Below, piece after piece: positions 35,471 to 45,000 of a stretch of 64,000 bases of DNA. Origin of the DNA: Alphaproteobacteria bacterium (GTDB taxonomy: Bacteria > Pseudomonadota > Alphaproteobacteria > Micavibrionales > Micavibrionaceae); assembly GCA_016699735.1 (NCBI GenBank), contig CP065008.1:682001-746000 (forward strand), written 5' to 3'. Position numbers and translations under genes: made by a program. Below the pieces are notes generated by a model. That model saw nothing but the letters and a program-made list of their open reading frames with translations. It searched no databases and was not told where the DNA came from. The number at the start of each line of letters is the position of its first letter. Position 1 is the stretch's first letter.

Positions 35471-36724
35471 ATGAACTTGAGAGCAGTAGTATGCCTTCCG
35501 GCTATCGCGATTATATTTGCCAGCCCAGCGCAGGCTAAGGAAGACCAAAAAAAGATTACTTTGGGTGATTATGTTCAGCATGTTGCAGAACATAGCCCGG
35601 AAGCCGCCAATATCATGGCCGACACATTGCGTTCTGAGGCGGACGTTGTTGAATCCATTCAATGGAATAATCCTGAAATTCAGATTGATTCCACGGTTGC
35701 CAAAGATAATGCTGGCCGCGATCTTGAAATAGAAGTGGAACAACCTTTGCGCGGTTCTGATTTCGGCGCACGGCTTGGGTTTGCACAAGCTGTGCAAACA
35801 CTGAAAGAGCCTGAACAAAAGGCCCGTTTGCTTGATTTGTCTCATCAGGCAACGCGTGCATACATGGATTTATGGCTGGCACAGGAAAAAGTTAATCTTT
35901 TGAGCCGCATCGTGAAAGATGCAAAAAGGCAATCCAAGACCGTCATAGATGCCGCCGCGCAGGGCTTAACCGACAAGGCGGAAAGCTCAATTTTCACAAC
36001 AGAAGCCGAAGAACTTACTTTGCAGCGTTCAGCCCTTGCGGCAGAGTATAAGAGATTTCTTATCGCTTTTGTCAGATTATCCGGCCTGTCTTCTGGGAAC
36101 TATGTTCTTGCAAAGCCAGAGCAGAAAATCTTGCCAAAAAGTGCAGGTGAACTTCTGTCATTGTCGGAAAATGAATCTTCCGTAAAAGCCATCCTTTCAG
36201 GCCGACAAAATGTTGCAAGCCAACGTATGGCGGTTGCCAAGGCTGATGCAGCCCTGCCGGAAGTGACGCCGCGTGCTGTCTTGAACCGGAATTTCTCGGA
36301 AGACAGCACAGCGATGTCTTTTGGGGTGCGTTTCGCGCTTCCTGTCTGGTCGCAAAATCAGCCTGAAATCTTAAGAGCCAAAGCAGATTACCAATCCACC
36401 TCTGCGGCACTGCAAGCCTTATCGGAAAATGATTTTCCTTCTGTTCTGGCTCTTGCATGGGAAACGGCAAAGGAAAATCAGAAAATTGCTGATAAATATG
36501 AAAAAGTAGTCGTGCCATCATGGCGCAATGTTCAGAAATTAACAGAGAACAAGTTAGGGCAGGGCCAAGCTAGCGTTTTTGATCTGTGGAAAATACGTGC
36601 CCGTGTTCTTGAATCAGAAATGCAAGCTCTTGAATCCAGACGCAGTGCCGTTGAATCCGTTCTTAGTCTTGAAAATTTAAGCGGCACGGCATTTTCAGAC
36701 TCAATCGTTAAAGGAGATAAATAA
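35471..36724 (+). CDS. TolC/CusC-like outer-membrane efflux protein
   Basis: This 417-aa protein has a signal peptide (LRAVVCLPAIAIIFASPAQA) and the two coiled-coil halves of outer-membrane efflux proteins (ATRAYMDLWLAQEKVNLLSR; LTENKLGQGQASVFDLWKIRAR). It should form the outer-membrane channel for the following adaptor and RND pump. ATG at 35471 is chosen for the signal peptide and the GGAG site. Its stop shares one base with the next start (TAATG). Confidence 0.88.
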   Translation: MNLRAVVCLPAIAIIFASPAQAKEDQKKITLGDYVQHVAEHSPEAANIMADTLRSEADVVESIQWNNPEIQIDSTVAKDNAGRDLEIEVEQPLRGSDFGARLGFAQAVQTLKEPEQKARLLDLSHQATRAYMDLWLAQEKVNLLSRIVKDAKRQSKTVIDAAAQGLTDKAESSIFTTEAEELTLQRSALAAEYKRFLIAFVRLSGLSSGNYVLAKPEQKILPKSAGELLSLSENESSVKAILSGRQNVASQRMAVAKADAALPEVTPRAVLNRNFSEDSTAMSFGVRFALPVWSQNQPEILRAKADYQSTSAALQALSENDFPSVLALAWETAKENQKIADKYEKVVVPSWRNVQKLTENKLGQGQASVFDLWKIRARVLESEMQALESRRSAVESVLSLENLSGTAFSDSIVKGDK

Positions 36725-37683
36725 TGCAACCAAATATTTTGCTTCTATTTGCTGCGGCAATGACTTTGTTTTCTGCCCCTGTTATGGCGCACGAAGGACA
36801 CGGTGATACAAGTACCTTTACAAGCGGTACAGGACCAGCCAACGCACCAGTGACCTTGACCGATGAGAGCATTGCCAATCTTGGTGTTAAAACCATTCCA
36901 GCAGCTTTAGAGCCTTTGGCTGAAATAATTTCTCTTCCGGCAGTGGTGACACTTCTCCCTGAACAACAAGCCTTTATTACAACGCGGTTCGATGGACAGG
37001 TGCGGGATATTAAGGTCAAGGCCGGAGAAAAAGTTACAAAATGGCAAGATTTGCTTGTCGTTGAACCTTTGAATGTCGGGGTGCAACTCGTGACACTGAA
37101 ATCACCCATCAGCGGCACAATCATCCGGCAAAATGTTGTGATCGGCCAGCCCGTATCTTTTGAAAGCATCCTTATGGAAGTGGGGGATAATTCCCGCATG
37201 TTGGTCAAAGGAACACTTTATGAAACTTCAACTTTATCACGTCTCAAAGCGGGCCAGAAAGCCTCAGCAAAAATTGGCATCTATGACAATAAAACCTTTG
37301 AAGGCACTTTGGAGCGGGTTGATGCTGGCCCGGAAACTGAAAGCCGTGCCTTACACACCTATGCCATATTTGATAACGCTGATGGCGCATTGCGCCCAAA
37401 TTTGCGCGGAACGCTCAATATTGAGATAGGCGGTGAAGACACACCCACCATCGTCATTCCAGCCTCCGCCGTTCTCGAAAACAATGGCACATCCTTCGTC
37501 TTTGTGCGGGATGGTAATAATTTTGAAAGACGGGAAGTCGCACTCGGAAGAAAAGAAGGGGACAAGGTCGAAATCATCAGCGGTGTTCTCCCTGATGAGG
37601 ATGTTGTTTTTCAAGGCAATTACCAAATCCAGTATTTGAAACCCGCTGCCAAGCCTGTTACCGCGCACACGGAAGGACATTAA
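36724..37683 (+). CDS. CusB/CzcB-like periplasmic adaptor
   Basis: This 319-aa protein has a signal peptide (ILLLFAAAMTLFSAPVMA) and a His-rich start (HEGHGD). The lipoyl/barrel-sandwich half-motifs are ATRFDGQVRDIKVKAGEKV-like and SPISGTIIRQNVVIGQPV, and the beta-barrel follows (GTLYETSTLSRLKAGQKASAKIG). It links the inner-membrane RND pump to the TolC-like channel and in Cus systems also passes metal. The long alpha-hairpin is short or absent here. Confidence 0.88.
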   Translation: MQPNILLLFAAAMTLFSAPVMAHEGHGDTSTFTSGTGPANAPVTLTDESIANLGVKTIPAALEPLAEIISLPAVVTLLPEQQAFITTRFDGQVRDIKVKAGEKVTKWQDLLVVEPLNVGVQLVTLKSPISGTIIRQNVVIGQPVSFESILMEVGDNSRMLVKGTLYETSTLSRLKAGQKASAKIGIYDNKTFEGTLERVDAGPETESRALHTYAIFDNADGALRPNLRGTLNIEIGGEDTPTIVIPASAVLENNGTSFVFVRDGNNFERREVALGRKEGDKVEIISGVLPDEDVVFQGNYQIQYLKPAAKPVTAHTEGH

Positions 37684-37685
37684 CC

Positions 37686-40600
37686 ATGTTTGATATGCTG
37701 ATTGGATTTTCACTTAAAAATCGACTGTTTATTGTCGTTTTGGCACTCGTCATTACGGTCTATGGCTTGCTGACCCTCAAACAACTCCCCGTTGATGTAT
37801 TTCCTGACCTGAACAGGCCCACCGTCACGATATTCAGTGAAGCCGAAGGTCTGGCACCGGAAGAGGTTGAAACACTTGTCACACTACCCATTGAGACCGC
37901 CATGAACGGTGCAAGTGGTGTGATGCGGGTTCGCTCTGCGTCCGCCATCGGTCTCTCTATGGTCTGGGTTGAATTTGACTGGAATATGGATGTCTATAAG
38001 GCTCGTCAGATTGTGGCAGAAAAACTGCAACAGACAACCGAAAATTTGCCGCAGAATGTTCAACCTGTGCTTGGCCCTGTGGCCTCAATTATGGGAGAAA
38101 TCATGCTTGTGGGTCTGTCCTCAGAAGATGGCACGGTTGATCCACTGGAATTGCGAAGTATTGCCGATTGGACACTGCGCCCACGTCTGCTGTCGATCCC
38201 CGGCCTATCGCAAATAACGGTCATTGGCGGTGACATGAAGCAATATCAGGTTTTGCTTGATCCCGAAAAAATGCTCTATCACGATGTCACGTTGGAAGAT
38301 GTAAAAACCGCCCTTGAAAACGCCAATGTCAATTCGACGGGCGGGTTTTTGTTTGAATCCTATAAAGAACGGCTAATCCGTAACATCGGGCGCATCAAGA
38401 GTCTTGATGATATTCGGCAGGCTGTATTGCCAAAAAGTGTGAAGAATGACGCCCCTGCTTTATCTGTCGGCGATGTTGCAGATGTAAAAATCGGCGGCCC
38501 TATCGGTAAGCGCGGAGATGCAGGAATTGGCGGGAAGCCGGGGGTTATTCTTTCCATTCAAAAGCAACCGGGCGCAGATACGATTACTCTGACAAAATCC
38601 ATTGAGGCAGAGTTAGACCGCATTTCCAAGGAATTACCCAAAGGCGTTACGCTTCATAAAGATATTTTTACGCAAGCCCGTTTTATTGATCGTGCCATTC
38701 ATAATGTTTTGGATGCCTTGCGGGATGGGTCAATTCTTGTCGTGATTGTCCTGTTCCTGTTTTTGCTGAACGTACGCACGACATTCATTACCGTGACGGC
38801 TATACCTTTGTCTTTGATTATCACGGCCCTTGTTTTCAAAGCCTTTGGGTTGTCGATCAATACCATGACGCTGGGCGGGCTTGCTGTGGCGGTGGGGGAG
38901 CTGGTTGACGATGCCGTGGTTGATGTCGAAAACGTCTTTCGTCGCCTCAAAGAAAACAGCAGAAACCCAAATCCCAGACCTGCCAAGGATGTGATCCGCG
39001 ATGCCTCGGTTGAGGTCAGAAGCTCCATCGTGTTTGCAACCATCATCGTGGTTCTTGTCTTTGTGCCTCTTTTCGCGCTGGGCGGGATTGAGGGACGTAT
39101 TTTCATGCCTCTGGGAATTGCCTATATCGTCTCGATTTTTGCCTCATTGTTGGTGGCAGTCACACTCACGCCTGCATTGTGTTCTTATCTTTTGTCGGCA
39201 ACAAAAAACAACGATACCCATAGCGATAGTTGGCTTGTTCAAAAGCTAAAGACTTTACAAAAAAAGGCTTTGGCTGCGGCTCTCGAAATACGCTGGGCAA
39301 CTTTGGGCATAACGGCTCTGGCTTTTGTCGCATCGTCTTTATTAACATTTACGTTTGGAAAAGAGTTTTTACCGCAATTCAATGAAGGCAGCGCCACGAT
39401 AAACCTTTTGTCTGCTCCCGGTACATCACTGGCAGAGTCTGACAGAATAGGTGCGATTGCAGAAAACCTAATTATGCAAGTCCCGGAGGTATCCCTAACA
39501 GGGCGGCGCACAGGACGCGCAGAAATGGATGACCATGCCGAAGGGGTCCATTCCTCCGAGATTGAGGTGGAATTTAAGGATGATGGACGCGCCAGAGCCG
39601 AAGTGCTTGAGGACATCCGCCATCATCTTTCAACTATCCCTGGCATTGTGGTGAACATAGGACAACCCATTTCCCATCGCATAGATCATATTTTATCAGG
39701 AGTACGGGCACAGATTGCCGTCAAGATTTTCGGCGAAGATTTGGTTGCCCTCCGGTCTTATGCGGAAGAAACACGCAGTGTCATGGCAGAGGTCTCCGGC
39801 GTGGTTGACTTGCAAGTGGAGCAGCAAGTTACCGTGCCGCAACTTCATATCAATATCGACCGTGCAAAAGCACTCGATCAAGGTGTCATGGCCGGAGAGA
39901 TTGCCGATATGAGCGAACTGGCCTTGCAGGGAAAACGTGTCGGGCAGATTGTTGAAGGACAGCGTATTGCCGATATGGTTATGCGTTTGAACGATGATAG
40001 CCGCGCCAGCATTGAGGCTATTGCAAATATCCCGATGGATACGGTCAGAGGCACCACAGCCCCCTTGGGCTTGATTGCTGACATTCAAAAAGGGGAAGGA
40101 CCAAACATTATCAACCGTGAAAACGTGCATCGCCGCATCGTCATTTCCGCAAACGTGGCCGGACGTGATTTGGTCAGTACCGTCAATGAAATACGAAAGA
40201 CCATTGATGAAAAGGTTCATCTACCACAGGGCTATTACATTGTTTATGGCGGTCAGTTTGAGTCTCAGGAATCGGCATCCAAACTGATTTCAATTTTGGG
40301 GCTTGTGTCACTCATCGGTATGTTCATTGTCCTTTATAGCCACTTCAATTCAGCAAATCTTGCCCTACAGGTGATGATTGGTATTCCGCTTGCTTTCATC
40401 GGAGCCGTGATCGGCGTTTGGCTCACAGGCGCGGTGTTTTCGATTGCGACAATGGTGGGTTTTGTCACACTCACGGGTATTGCCGCCCGAAACGGGATCA
40501 TGATGATTTCCCATTATCTCCATTTAATGCGAGAGGAGGGTGAAGGCTTTACCCTCGACATGCTCTATCGCGGTTCGCAGGAACGGCTTGTGCCAGTTCT

Positions 40601-40823
40601 GATGACAGCACTGACGGCTTTGATGGCCCTTACGCCTCTCATTATGGCAGCCGCAGAGCCGGGCAAAGAAATTTTGCATCCGGTTGCCGTTGTTATTTTT
40701 TCCGGTCTTCTGACCAGCACCATTCTGAATCTTGTGGTTACACCGCTTGTGTTCTGGATGTTCAGTCGCAAGACCATCTCGCGTTTAATACCTCAAACCC
40801 TCAACCACGAAAATCAGGAGTAA
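37686..40823 (+). CDS. cusA: CusA/CzcA-type heavy-metal RND transporter
   Basis: This 1045-aa inner-membrane pump has the RND layout: TM1 near residues 10-28, a periplasmic pore domain, TM2-6 around 335-535, a second pore domain and TM8-12 around 870-1025. The proton-relay Asp-rich helix is VAVGELVDDAVVDVENVFRR. Heavy-metal members share PVDVFPDLNRPTV at the start, as here. It exports Cu/Ag or Zn/Co/Cd to the outside with the preceding two proteins. The monovalent (Cus) assignment is favoured by the neighbouring Cu-type ATPase but not proved. Confidence 0.92.
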   Translation: MFDMLIGFSLKNRLFIVVLALVITVYGLLTLKQLPVDVFPDLNRPTVTIFSEAEGLAPEEVETLVTLPIETAMNGASGVMRVRSASAIGLSMVWVEFDWNMDVYKARQIVAEKLQQTTENLPQNVQPVLGPVASIMGEIMLVGLSSEDGTVDPLELRSIADWTLRPRLLSIPGLSQITVIGGDMKQYQVLLDPEKMLYHDVTLEDVKTALENANVNSTGGFLFESYKERLIRNIGRIKSLDDIRQAVLPKSVKNDAPALSVGDVADVKIGGPIGKRGDAGIGGKPGVILSIQKQPGADTITLTKSIEAELDRISKELPKGVTLHKDIFTQARFIDRAIHNVLDALRDGSILVVIVLFLFLLNVRTTFITVTAIPLSLIITALVFKAFGLSINTMTLGGLAVAVGELVDDAVVDVENVFRRLKENSRNPNPRPAKDVIRDASVEVRSSIVFATIIVVLVFVPLFALGGIEGRIFMPLGIAYIVSIFASLLVAVTLTPALCSYLLSATKNNDTHSDSWLVQKLKTLQKKALAAALEIRWATLGITALAFVASSLLTFTFGKEFLPQFNEGSATINLLSAPGTSLAESDRIGAIAENLIMQVPEVSLTGRRTGRAEMDDHAEGVHSSEIEVEFKDDGRARAEVLEDIRHHLSTIPGIVVNIGQPISHRIDHILSGVRAQIAVKIFGEDLVALRSYAEETRSVMAEVSGVVDLQVEQQVTVPQLHINIDRAKALDQGVMAGEIADMSELALQGKRVGQIVEGQRIADMVMRLNDDSRASIEAIANIPMDTVRGTTAPLGLIADIQKGEGPNIINRENVHRRIVISANVAGRDLVSTVNEIRKTIDEKVHLPQGYYIVYGGQFESQESASKLISILGLVSLIGMFIVLYSHFNSANLALQVMIGIPLAFIGAVIGVWLTGAVFSIATMVGFVTLTGIAARNGIMMISHYLHLMREEGEGFTLDMLYRGSQERLVPVLMTALTALMALTPLIMAAAEPGKEILHPVAVVIFSGLLTSTILNLVVTPLVFWMFSRKTISRLIPQTLNHENQE

Positions 40824-40827
40824 ATTT

Positions 40828-41997
40828 ATGAAAACATTATTATTAACATTTTTAGTCGGAACATCCTTATCTATGGCTTCACCCGTCTTTGCACATGGCG
40901 ATGAAGATGTTAGCAATCCGGCCCACGAGCATGAATCTTCTGAGCAAGAAAGCTCGGCAGCATCAGGCAGCATTTCTAAACTGGAAAGCGGTTATGCCGC
41001 CTTGGCAGACGTTGTTAAGGGCGGTAAATTCGATCAAATCCACGAATTGGTTGAAGGTATTGAGCCAACTTTAAAAGCACTGGCAGACACGCACAAAGAT
41101 GATGCCACCATTACCGGAGCAGTAACACAGCTTGCAAAAGTTCTCACTGATTTGCATGAGGCAGGCGATGCCAAGGATGCAGGCAAGGCAGAAACAGAAC
41201 TGAAAAAGCTGGAAAGCGGCATAAAACTTCTCAAGGCCCGTGTCCCGGCAGAAGTGGATCATGAAAGTCATCATACAACAGCAAATAGTCTTCATGCCGA
41301 AGCGGTAGGGCTGGATACACTTAAAAGCGGTCAAGAGAGCACACTCACACTCAAGCTGACCGATGCAGAAGGTAAGCCAGTTACAATGACTGGTCTTGAA
41401 GAGGTTCACACCAGAAAAGTACACCTGCTGATCGTAGATGATACTTTGAGCGATTATCATCATCTTCACCCAACAGAAGGTGCTGAGGCCGGAACCTATA
41501 TAACGCCTTTCACTCCGAAAAAAGAAGGAGCATATAAGGTTTGGGTCAATGTCGTACCAGTCGGCATGAGCCAGCAATATATCCCTGTTGAACTAAAAGG
41601 CGAAAAACCATGCGCCGAGTCCTGCATTGAAAAGACTGTCATAACCGAGGGAGTACAAGATGGCTTGAAAGCAAGTCTTTCTTTTGAAAAGCCGCTTATG
41701 GTCGGCACTGCTGATTTGGGTAAAATTAGCATCACGGACAATGACGGAAAGCCTGTCACAGACCTTGAGCCTGTCATGGGTGCTTTTGCTCACATTGTCG
41801 CCTTTTACGATGACTTTGCCACCGTGGCCCATGTGCATCCGATGGGCGAAGAACCCAAAAGTGACGATCAACGCGGCGGTCCAGAATTATCATTTCACTT
41901 ACAACCAGAAAAAGCAGGTTTCTTGAAAATCTACGTTCAGGTTAAACGTGGCGGGAAAGACATATTCATTCCCATGGGCGTAAATATTGAAGGATAA
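40828..41997 (+). CDS. Large periplasmic His-rich protein of the metal cargo
   Basis: The protein is 389 aa with a signal peptide (LLLTFLVGTSLSMASPVFA) and a His-rich start (HGDEDVSNPAHEHES). A helical region follows (~50-140). Two beta-sandwich-like repeats follow, each with a His-rich turn (DYHHLHPTEG and VAHVHPMGEEP). The repeats resemble YtkA/FixH-type metal-binding domains. It is 5 bp after cusA, so co-transcribed. A periplasmic Cu-binding or chaperone role is inferred. Confidence 0.6.
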   Translation: MKTLLLTFLVGTSLSMASPVFAHGDEDVSNPAHEHESSEQESSAASGSISKLESGYAALADVVKGGKFDQIHELVEGIEPTLKALADTHKDDATITGAVTQLAKVLTDLHEAGDAKDAGKAETELKKLESGIKLLKARVPAEVDHESHHTTANSLHAEAVGLDTLKSGQESTLTLKLTDAEGKPVTMTGLEEVHTRKVHLLIVDDTLSDYHHLHPTEGAEAGTYITPFTPKKEGAYKVWVNVVPVGMSQQYIPVELKGEKPCAESCIEKTVITEGVQDGLKASLSFEKPLMVGTADLGKISITDNDGKPVTDLEPVMGAFAHIVAFYDDFATVAHVHPMGEEPKSDDQRGGPELSFHLQPEKAGFLKIYVQVKRGGKDIFIPMGVNIEG

Positions 41998-42021
41998 TAA
42001 TATGGCTTTTCCTGCAATTTC

Positions 42022-42235
42022 TTAAGATTTTGCAGGGAAAATGCCAAACTGCTTCGACACATCGGAGGCATAATTCTCATGAAAGCAGTAATCCTGCCCG
42101 TGTATCCGTGACCAGACGCAGTGCGCGTGTCTGCGCCCTTGCTTTTCATGGAAGACAATTACACGCGGCTGTCCCTTTAAGCCCAACCTATCTTCCATCT
42201 CTGAAATCGCCTGTTTAAATGCCTCTATTGCCAGA
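42022..42235 (-). pseudogene. Relaxase gene fragment from a related element
   Basis: The stretch 42111-42230 aligns without gaps to 44281-44400 of the relaxase gene with 21 mismatches in 120 bases. Only 3 of 39 encoded residues differ; the HAHCVW metal-binding motif is kept. Homology stops shortly after WSRI and at the upstream side, and the flanking sequence is unrelated with a stop before it. It is a truncated piece of a sister relaxase, not a decayed local duplicate. Confidence 0.75.
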
Positions 42236-42435
42236 GAGAGTCTAGCCTATACGGATTTGTGATCAAGCTGGAACAATTAGCGCGTGACAAATGTGCAACA
42301 AGCAAAAAAGAAAATTAGAGGCTTGCTGCGGAATTTTATTGCTGGATAAGTATTTTTTTATACGTTTCATTATCCAGTTCGTAAAGTCTATCCAGTTCGT
42401 AAATTCATAGTATGTAAGCTTTAAGGGTCTTTTGA
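42236..42435 (+). promoter_or_regulatory. Repeat-rich region upstream of the two-gene unit
   Basis: CTGGATAA (42342-42349) is inverted relative to TTATCCAG (42370-42377). The 15-mer TATCCAGTTCGTAAA occurs twice in direct orientation (42371-42385 and 42389-42403). No gene is seen. The arrangement looks like an operator for the gene starting at 42436. Confidence 0.5.
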
Positions 42436-42741
42436 ATGTTCTCAGATTTTTTTGCCGCGCTCCGTATTGCGATCCCGCCTCCGAGAAAACAGGAAGGCGA
42501 CCTTGTAGACATACTCATGAATCCTAAAATATCCCAGAAAAATAAAGCTTGGACACTTTATCTTGCAGGTGTAACCGATGAGCAATTAGATGAGTTATTC
42601 GAAGAAGTCCTAAGAAGAGAAAATCCCCACCTGGATTTTAAAAATGATTTTTGGAAAGATGATAAAATTGTTAATGAGATACTTGAAGAGCTAGACAAAA
42701 AGGTTGCTGCAAGGGAACTAGCTGCAAGAGAGCCTTCTTAG
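42436..42741 (+). CDS. Small acidic protein, function unknown
   Basis: This 101-aa protein has an acidic helical C-terminus (EQLDELFEEVLRRENPHLDF; VNEILEELDKKVAARELAAR). An AAGGG site lies 8 bp upstream. No recognised domain. It lies 6 bp before a membrane-anchored partner, so they form a two-gene unit. Confidence 0.5.
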   Translation: MFSDFFAALRIAIPPPRKQEGDLVDILMNPKISQKNKAWTLYLAGVTDEQLDELFEEVLRRENPHLDFKNDFWKDDKIVNEILEELDKKVAARELAAREPS

Positions 42742-42747
42742 TTAAAA

Positions 42748-43266
42748 GTGATTTTTAAATCTAAAATGTGCCAAGATCGAGAAACAGCCAGAAAGTTAGA
42801 AGAGCTATTTCATTCAGGCGTTTGGAAAGCCCTTTGTGAAACAAACTTAGATGAAACAAGAGAAATCGCTTTCGACCCAACCTCCTATGATGGCGTAGTA
42901 AATGGTATAGCCTACTGTCTTTTTCATCAGAATAAGCATACGCTACACGATCAACTCAGAACCAGAAAAAACCTAACAGCACAAGACATAGAAGACTCCC
43001 TTCGGCGGTTTCGTGGGCGTCATTTGGGGCCGCAGGCTAAAATAAACAGAGATGAATTGAGGTCTTCAGCCAAGCAGCTTTTAGAAAAAGTAACTTTCCA
43101 GAAAGTTAAAAATACACGAGAAAATCGTTCTTTAAAGGAGAGGCTTCACGACTTTAAGGAGCGGAGTTTATCAACTGAAAAAATAACAAAGATAGAGTTA
43201 ATTCTTCGCATAATTGGGTATGTAGCAACAGGCATTATCGCTGTAACGGCATTTTTTGGTCTATAA
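42748..43266 (+). CDS. Membrane-anchored protein with charged cytoplasmic part, function unknown
   Basis: This protein is 172 aa from GTG at 42748, or 166 aa from ATG at 42766. Most of it is charged and helical (ETARKLEELFHSGVWKALCE). It ends in one membrane helix (LILRIIGYVATGIIAVTAFFGL). Paired with the preceding small gene and sitting in an element, it may be a toxin-antitoxin or defence/exclusion module. That is inference. Confidence 0.5.
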   Translation: MIFKSKMCQDRETARKLEELFHSGVWKALCETNLDETREIAFDPTSYDGVVNGIAYCLFHQNKHTLHDQLRTRKNLTAQDIEDSLRRFRGRHLGPQAKINRDELRSSAKQLLEKVTFQKVKNTRENRSLKERLHDFKERSLSTEKITKIELILRIIGYVATGIIAVTAFFGL

Positions 43267-43348
43267 AAACTTTCTTTTTAATGTTGAAAGCCTTTTATTG
43301 AACACAAGATTAATTTTGAAATTTCAATTTTCCAAGAGTGGCGAATCA

Positions 43349-44620
43349 TCATTGGCTTTCCATATCCTGTTCGTATCTGCGGTTTGACGTGCCCTGAAGA
43401 AGTATAAATTCCTTCATCTCCCCATACCGCGCCATATCCTGCCGCAGGTTTTGCATACTCCGGTAATACGCCGTGCGGTTTTGTTGGATTTTGGATTGCA
43501 GGCGCTGGCGTTCTTCAAGCTGGCGCAGGATCAGGGCTTGCTTTTCTGCGAGGTCGCGTGAAAGGGCATTCTGGGCTTCGATCTCATTTTCCTTGTAGAT
43601 TTTTTGGTATTTTCTCGTAAAGCGATGCCACAGGCCAAACAACCCGCGTGGCAGGCGGTCCATTCTGGCCTTGTCCTCCTCTTGCCTGCGCATGGTTTGC
43701 TGACTGTCCAGCGTTTGCCGTGCGGCGCGGTGATGGTCGCGCATGGTTTGGGCGGCGTGTTTAATGGGCTTGAAGTCTTTTTCTTTCTTGCGTTGAAGCT
43801 CGGTAATATACTCGCGGAGCTTCTCGCTCATACCCTGTGCGATTTCAGATTTGACCTCGTGCAGGGAGGGCAAAGTTTCCGCATTCCCCAGCCGTTCTTG
43901 CAAAAGCTTCGGCTTTACCCCCGCCCAGCGGGAGAGAGAATAGATTTCCCCTTTATAATCCACGGCGACAAACCCCCGCCGTTCGCCTCGTGCCAGCCAG
44001 AAACCATGCGCTTTCAGGGCATGGGTGAAGGCCTTTGCACCGTCAGAGGATTCCCACGCCCGAATAAACATGCTTTTCAAAAGGCGCGGGTCTTCATCCG
44101 TCCGTTTGGCCTGTTGCCATTCCTCCCGCGTGAAGTTGAGCGGGTTCCGATAGGCTTTATCAATAAACCCTTGTGGAATCTCCCAGCCCTGATTCAGATA
44201 CATCTCTTTTGAAAGCTCATTAAGTTTGCGCTTATAATGCGGCAGGTTAATCGCTGTCATGGTCTGCGGATCAATCCTTGACCAGACGCAATGAGCGTGT
44301 CTCCGACCCTCTTTCTCGTGGAAGACAATCACGCGGGGCTGGCCCTTCAATCCCAGCCTGTCTTCCATCTCTGCAATCGCCTGTTCAAAGGCCTCTATGG
44401 GAACATCCGCCTTGTGCGGCGGGTTGAAGGACACAGAAAACATATATTGCCTGCATTTAGTGCCGCAGGAAGAGGCTTTAATCTCCTGAAACGCGCCATG
44501 CACGGTATCGGAGACAAAACCTGAGATTTCATGGACTTCAACGTGATCGTTATCTTGTGTGTTCAGCAAATGACGGGCCAGTTGTCCGGCTCCGCTGCGC
44601 TGGTTGCCTTCAAGAATCAT
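43349..44620 (-). CDS. MOBP-type relaxase
   Basis: This 423-aa protein has the relaxase N-terminal domain: motif III is FHEKEGRRHAHCVWSRIDP with the three-His/HxH metal site. After residue ~180 comes a helical region (QKIYKENEIEAQNALSRDL). Relaxases nick oriT and pilot the DNA strand through a helper secretion system. The start overlaps the mobC stop by 4 bp. The nicking Tyr is not identified with certainty. Length is on the short side, as in mobilizable elements. Confidence 0.85.
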   Translation of the reverse strand: MILEGNQRSGAGQLARHLLNTQDNDHVEVHEISGFVSDTVHGAFQEIKASSCGTKCRQYMFSVSFNPPHKADVPIEAFEQAIAEMEDRLGLKGQPRVIVFHEKEGRRHAHCVWSRIDPQTMTAINLPHYKRKLNELSKEMYLNQGWEIPQGFIDKAYRNPLNFTREEWQQAKRTDEDPRLLKSMFIRAWESSDGAKAFTHALKAHGFWLARGERRGFVAVDYKGEIYSLSRWAGVKPKLLQERLGNAETLPSLHEVKSEIAQGMSEKLREYITELQRKKEKDFKPIKHAAQTMRDHHRAARQTLDSQQTMRRQEEDKARMDRLPRGLFGLWHRFTRKYQKIYKENEIEAQNALSRDLAEKQALILRQLEERQRLQSKIQQNRTAYYRSMQNLRQDMARYGEMKEFILLQGTSNRRYEQDMESQ

Positions 44621-44997
44621 GGGCGTCCTCCGTTTGATAGCCCTAAGGCCTGTATCAAAAGATCACGTATCAGGAGGATGGCTGTGCAGGCTTCCTTTAT
44701 CATCTCCTCAGTCTCAACCGAGACAATCAGAGAGCCTGTGTTCAGGCTTCTGGCAATCTGGTTCAAATTGCTGGCCATCCGAGAAGCCCCGAGAAGGGCA
44801 AGTATTTGCGCCAAGGGTTTATGATCCTTGATGGGGGCTTTGAGGCGGTGCTTTCTGGGACAGGGAGCCAGAAGCACAGTGCAGCGAATATACTCGCTCA
44901 AACTCATGGAGCCAGCGTTCTGGGCAATCTGCGCCCGTTCCTCCGGCGTCAGACGCAGAGAGATCGTGCAGCGGCGATGTCTGTTGTTCTGTGGCAT
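44617..44997 (-). CDS. mobC: MobC-like relaxosome accessory protein
   Basis: This 126-aa protein has a ribbon-helix-helix start (TISLRLTPEERAQIAQNAGSMSLSEYIR, spanning about residues 11-38) and the MobC C-terminal helix (ASNLNQIARSLNTG). It binds oriT and helps the relaxase melt and nick DNA. It is the first gene of the mobilization pair and lies beside the proposed oriT. Confidence 0.85.
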   Translation of the reverse strand: MPQNNRHRRCTISLRLTPEERAQIAQNAGSMSLSEYIRCTVLLAPCPRKHRLKAPIKDHKPLAQILALLGASRMASNLNQIARSLNTGSLIVSVETEEMIKEACTAILLIRDLLIQALGLSNGGRP

Positions 44998-45000
44998 GGG

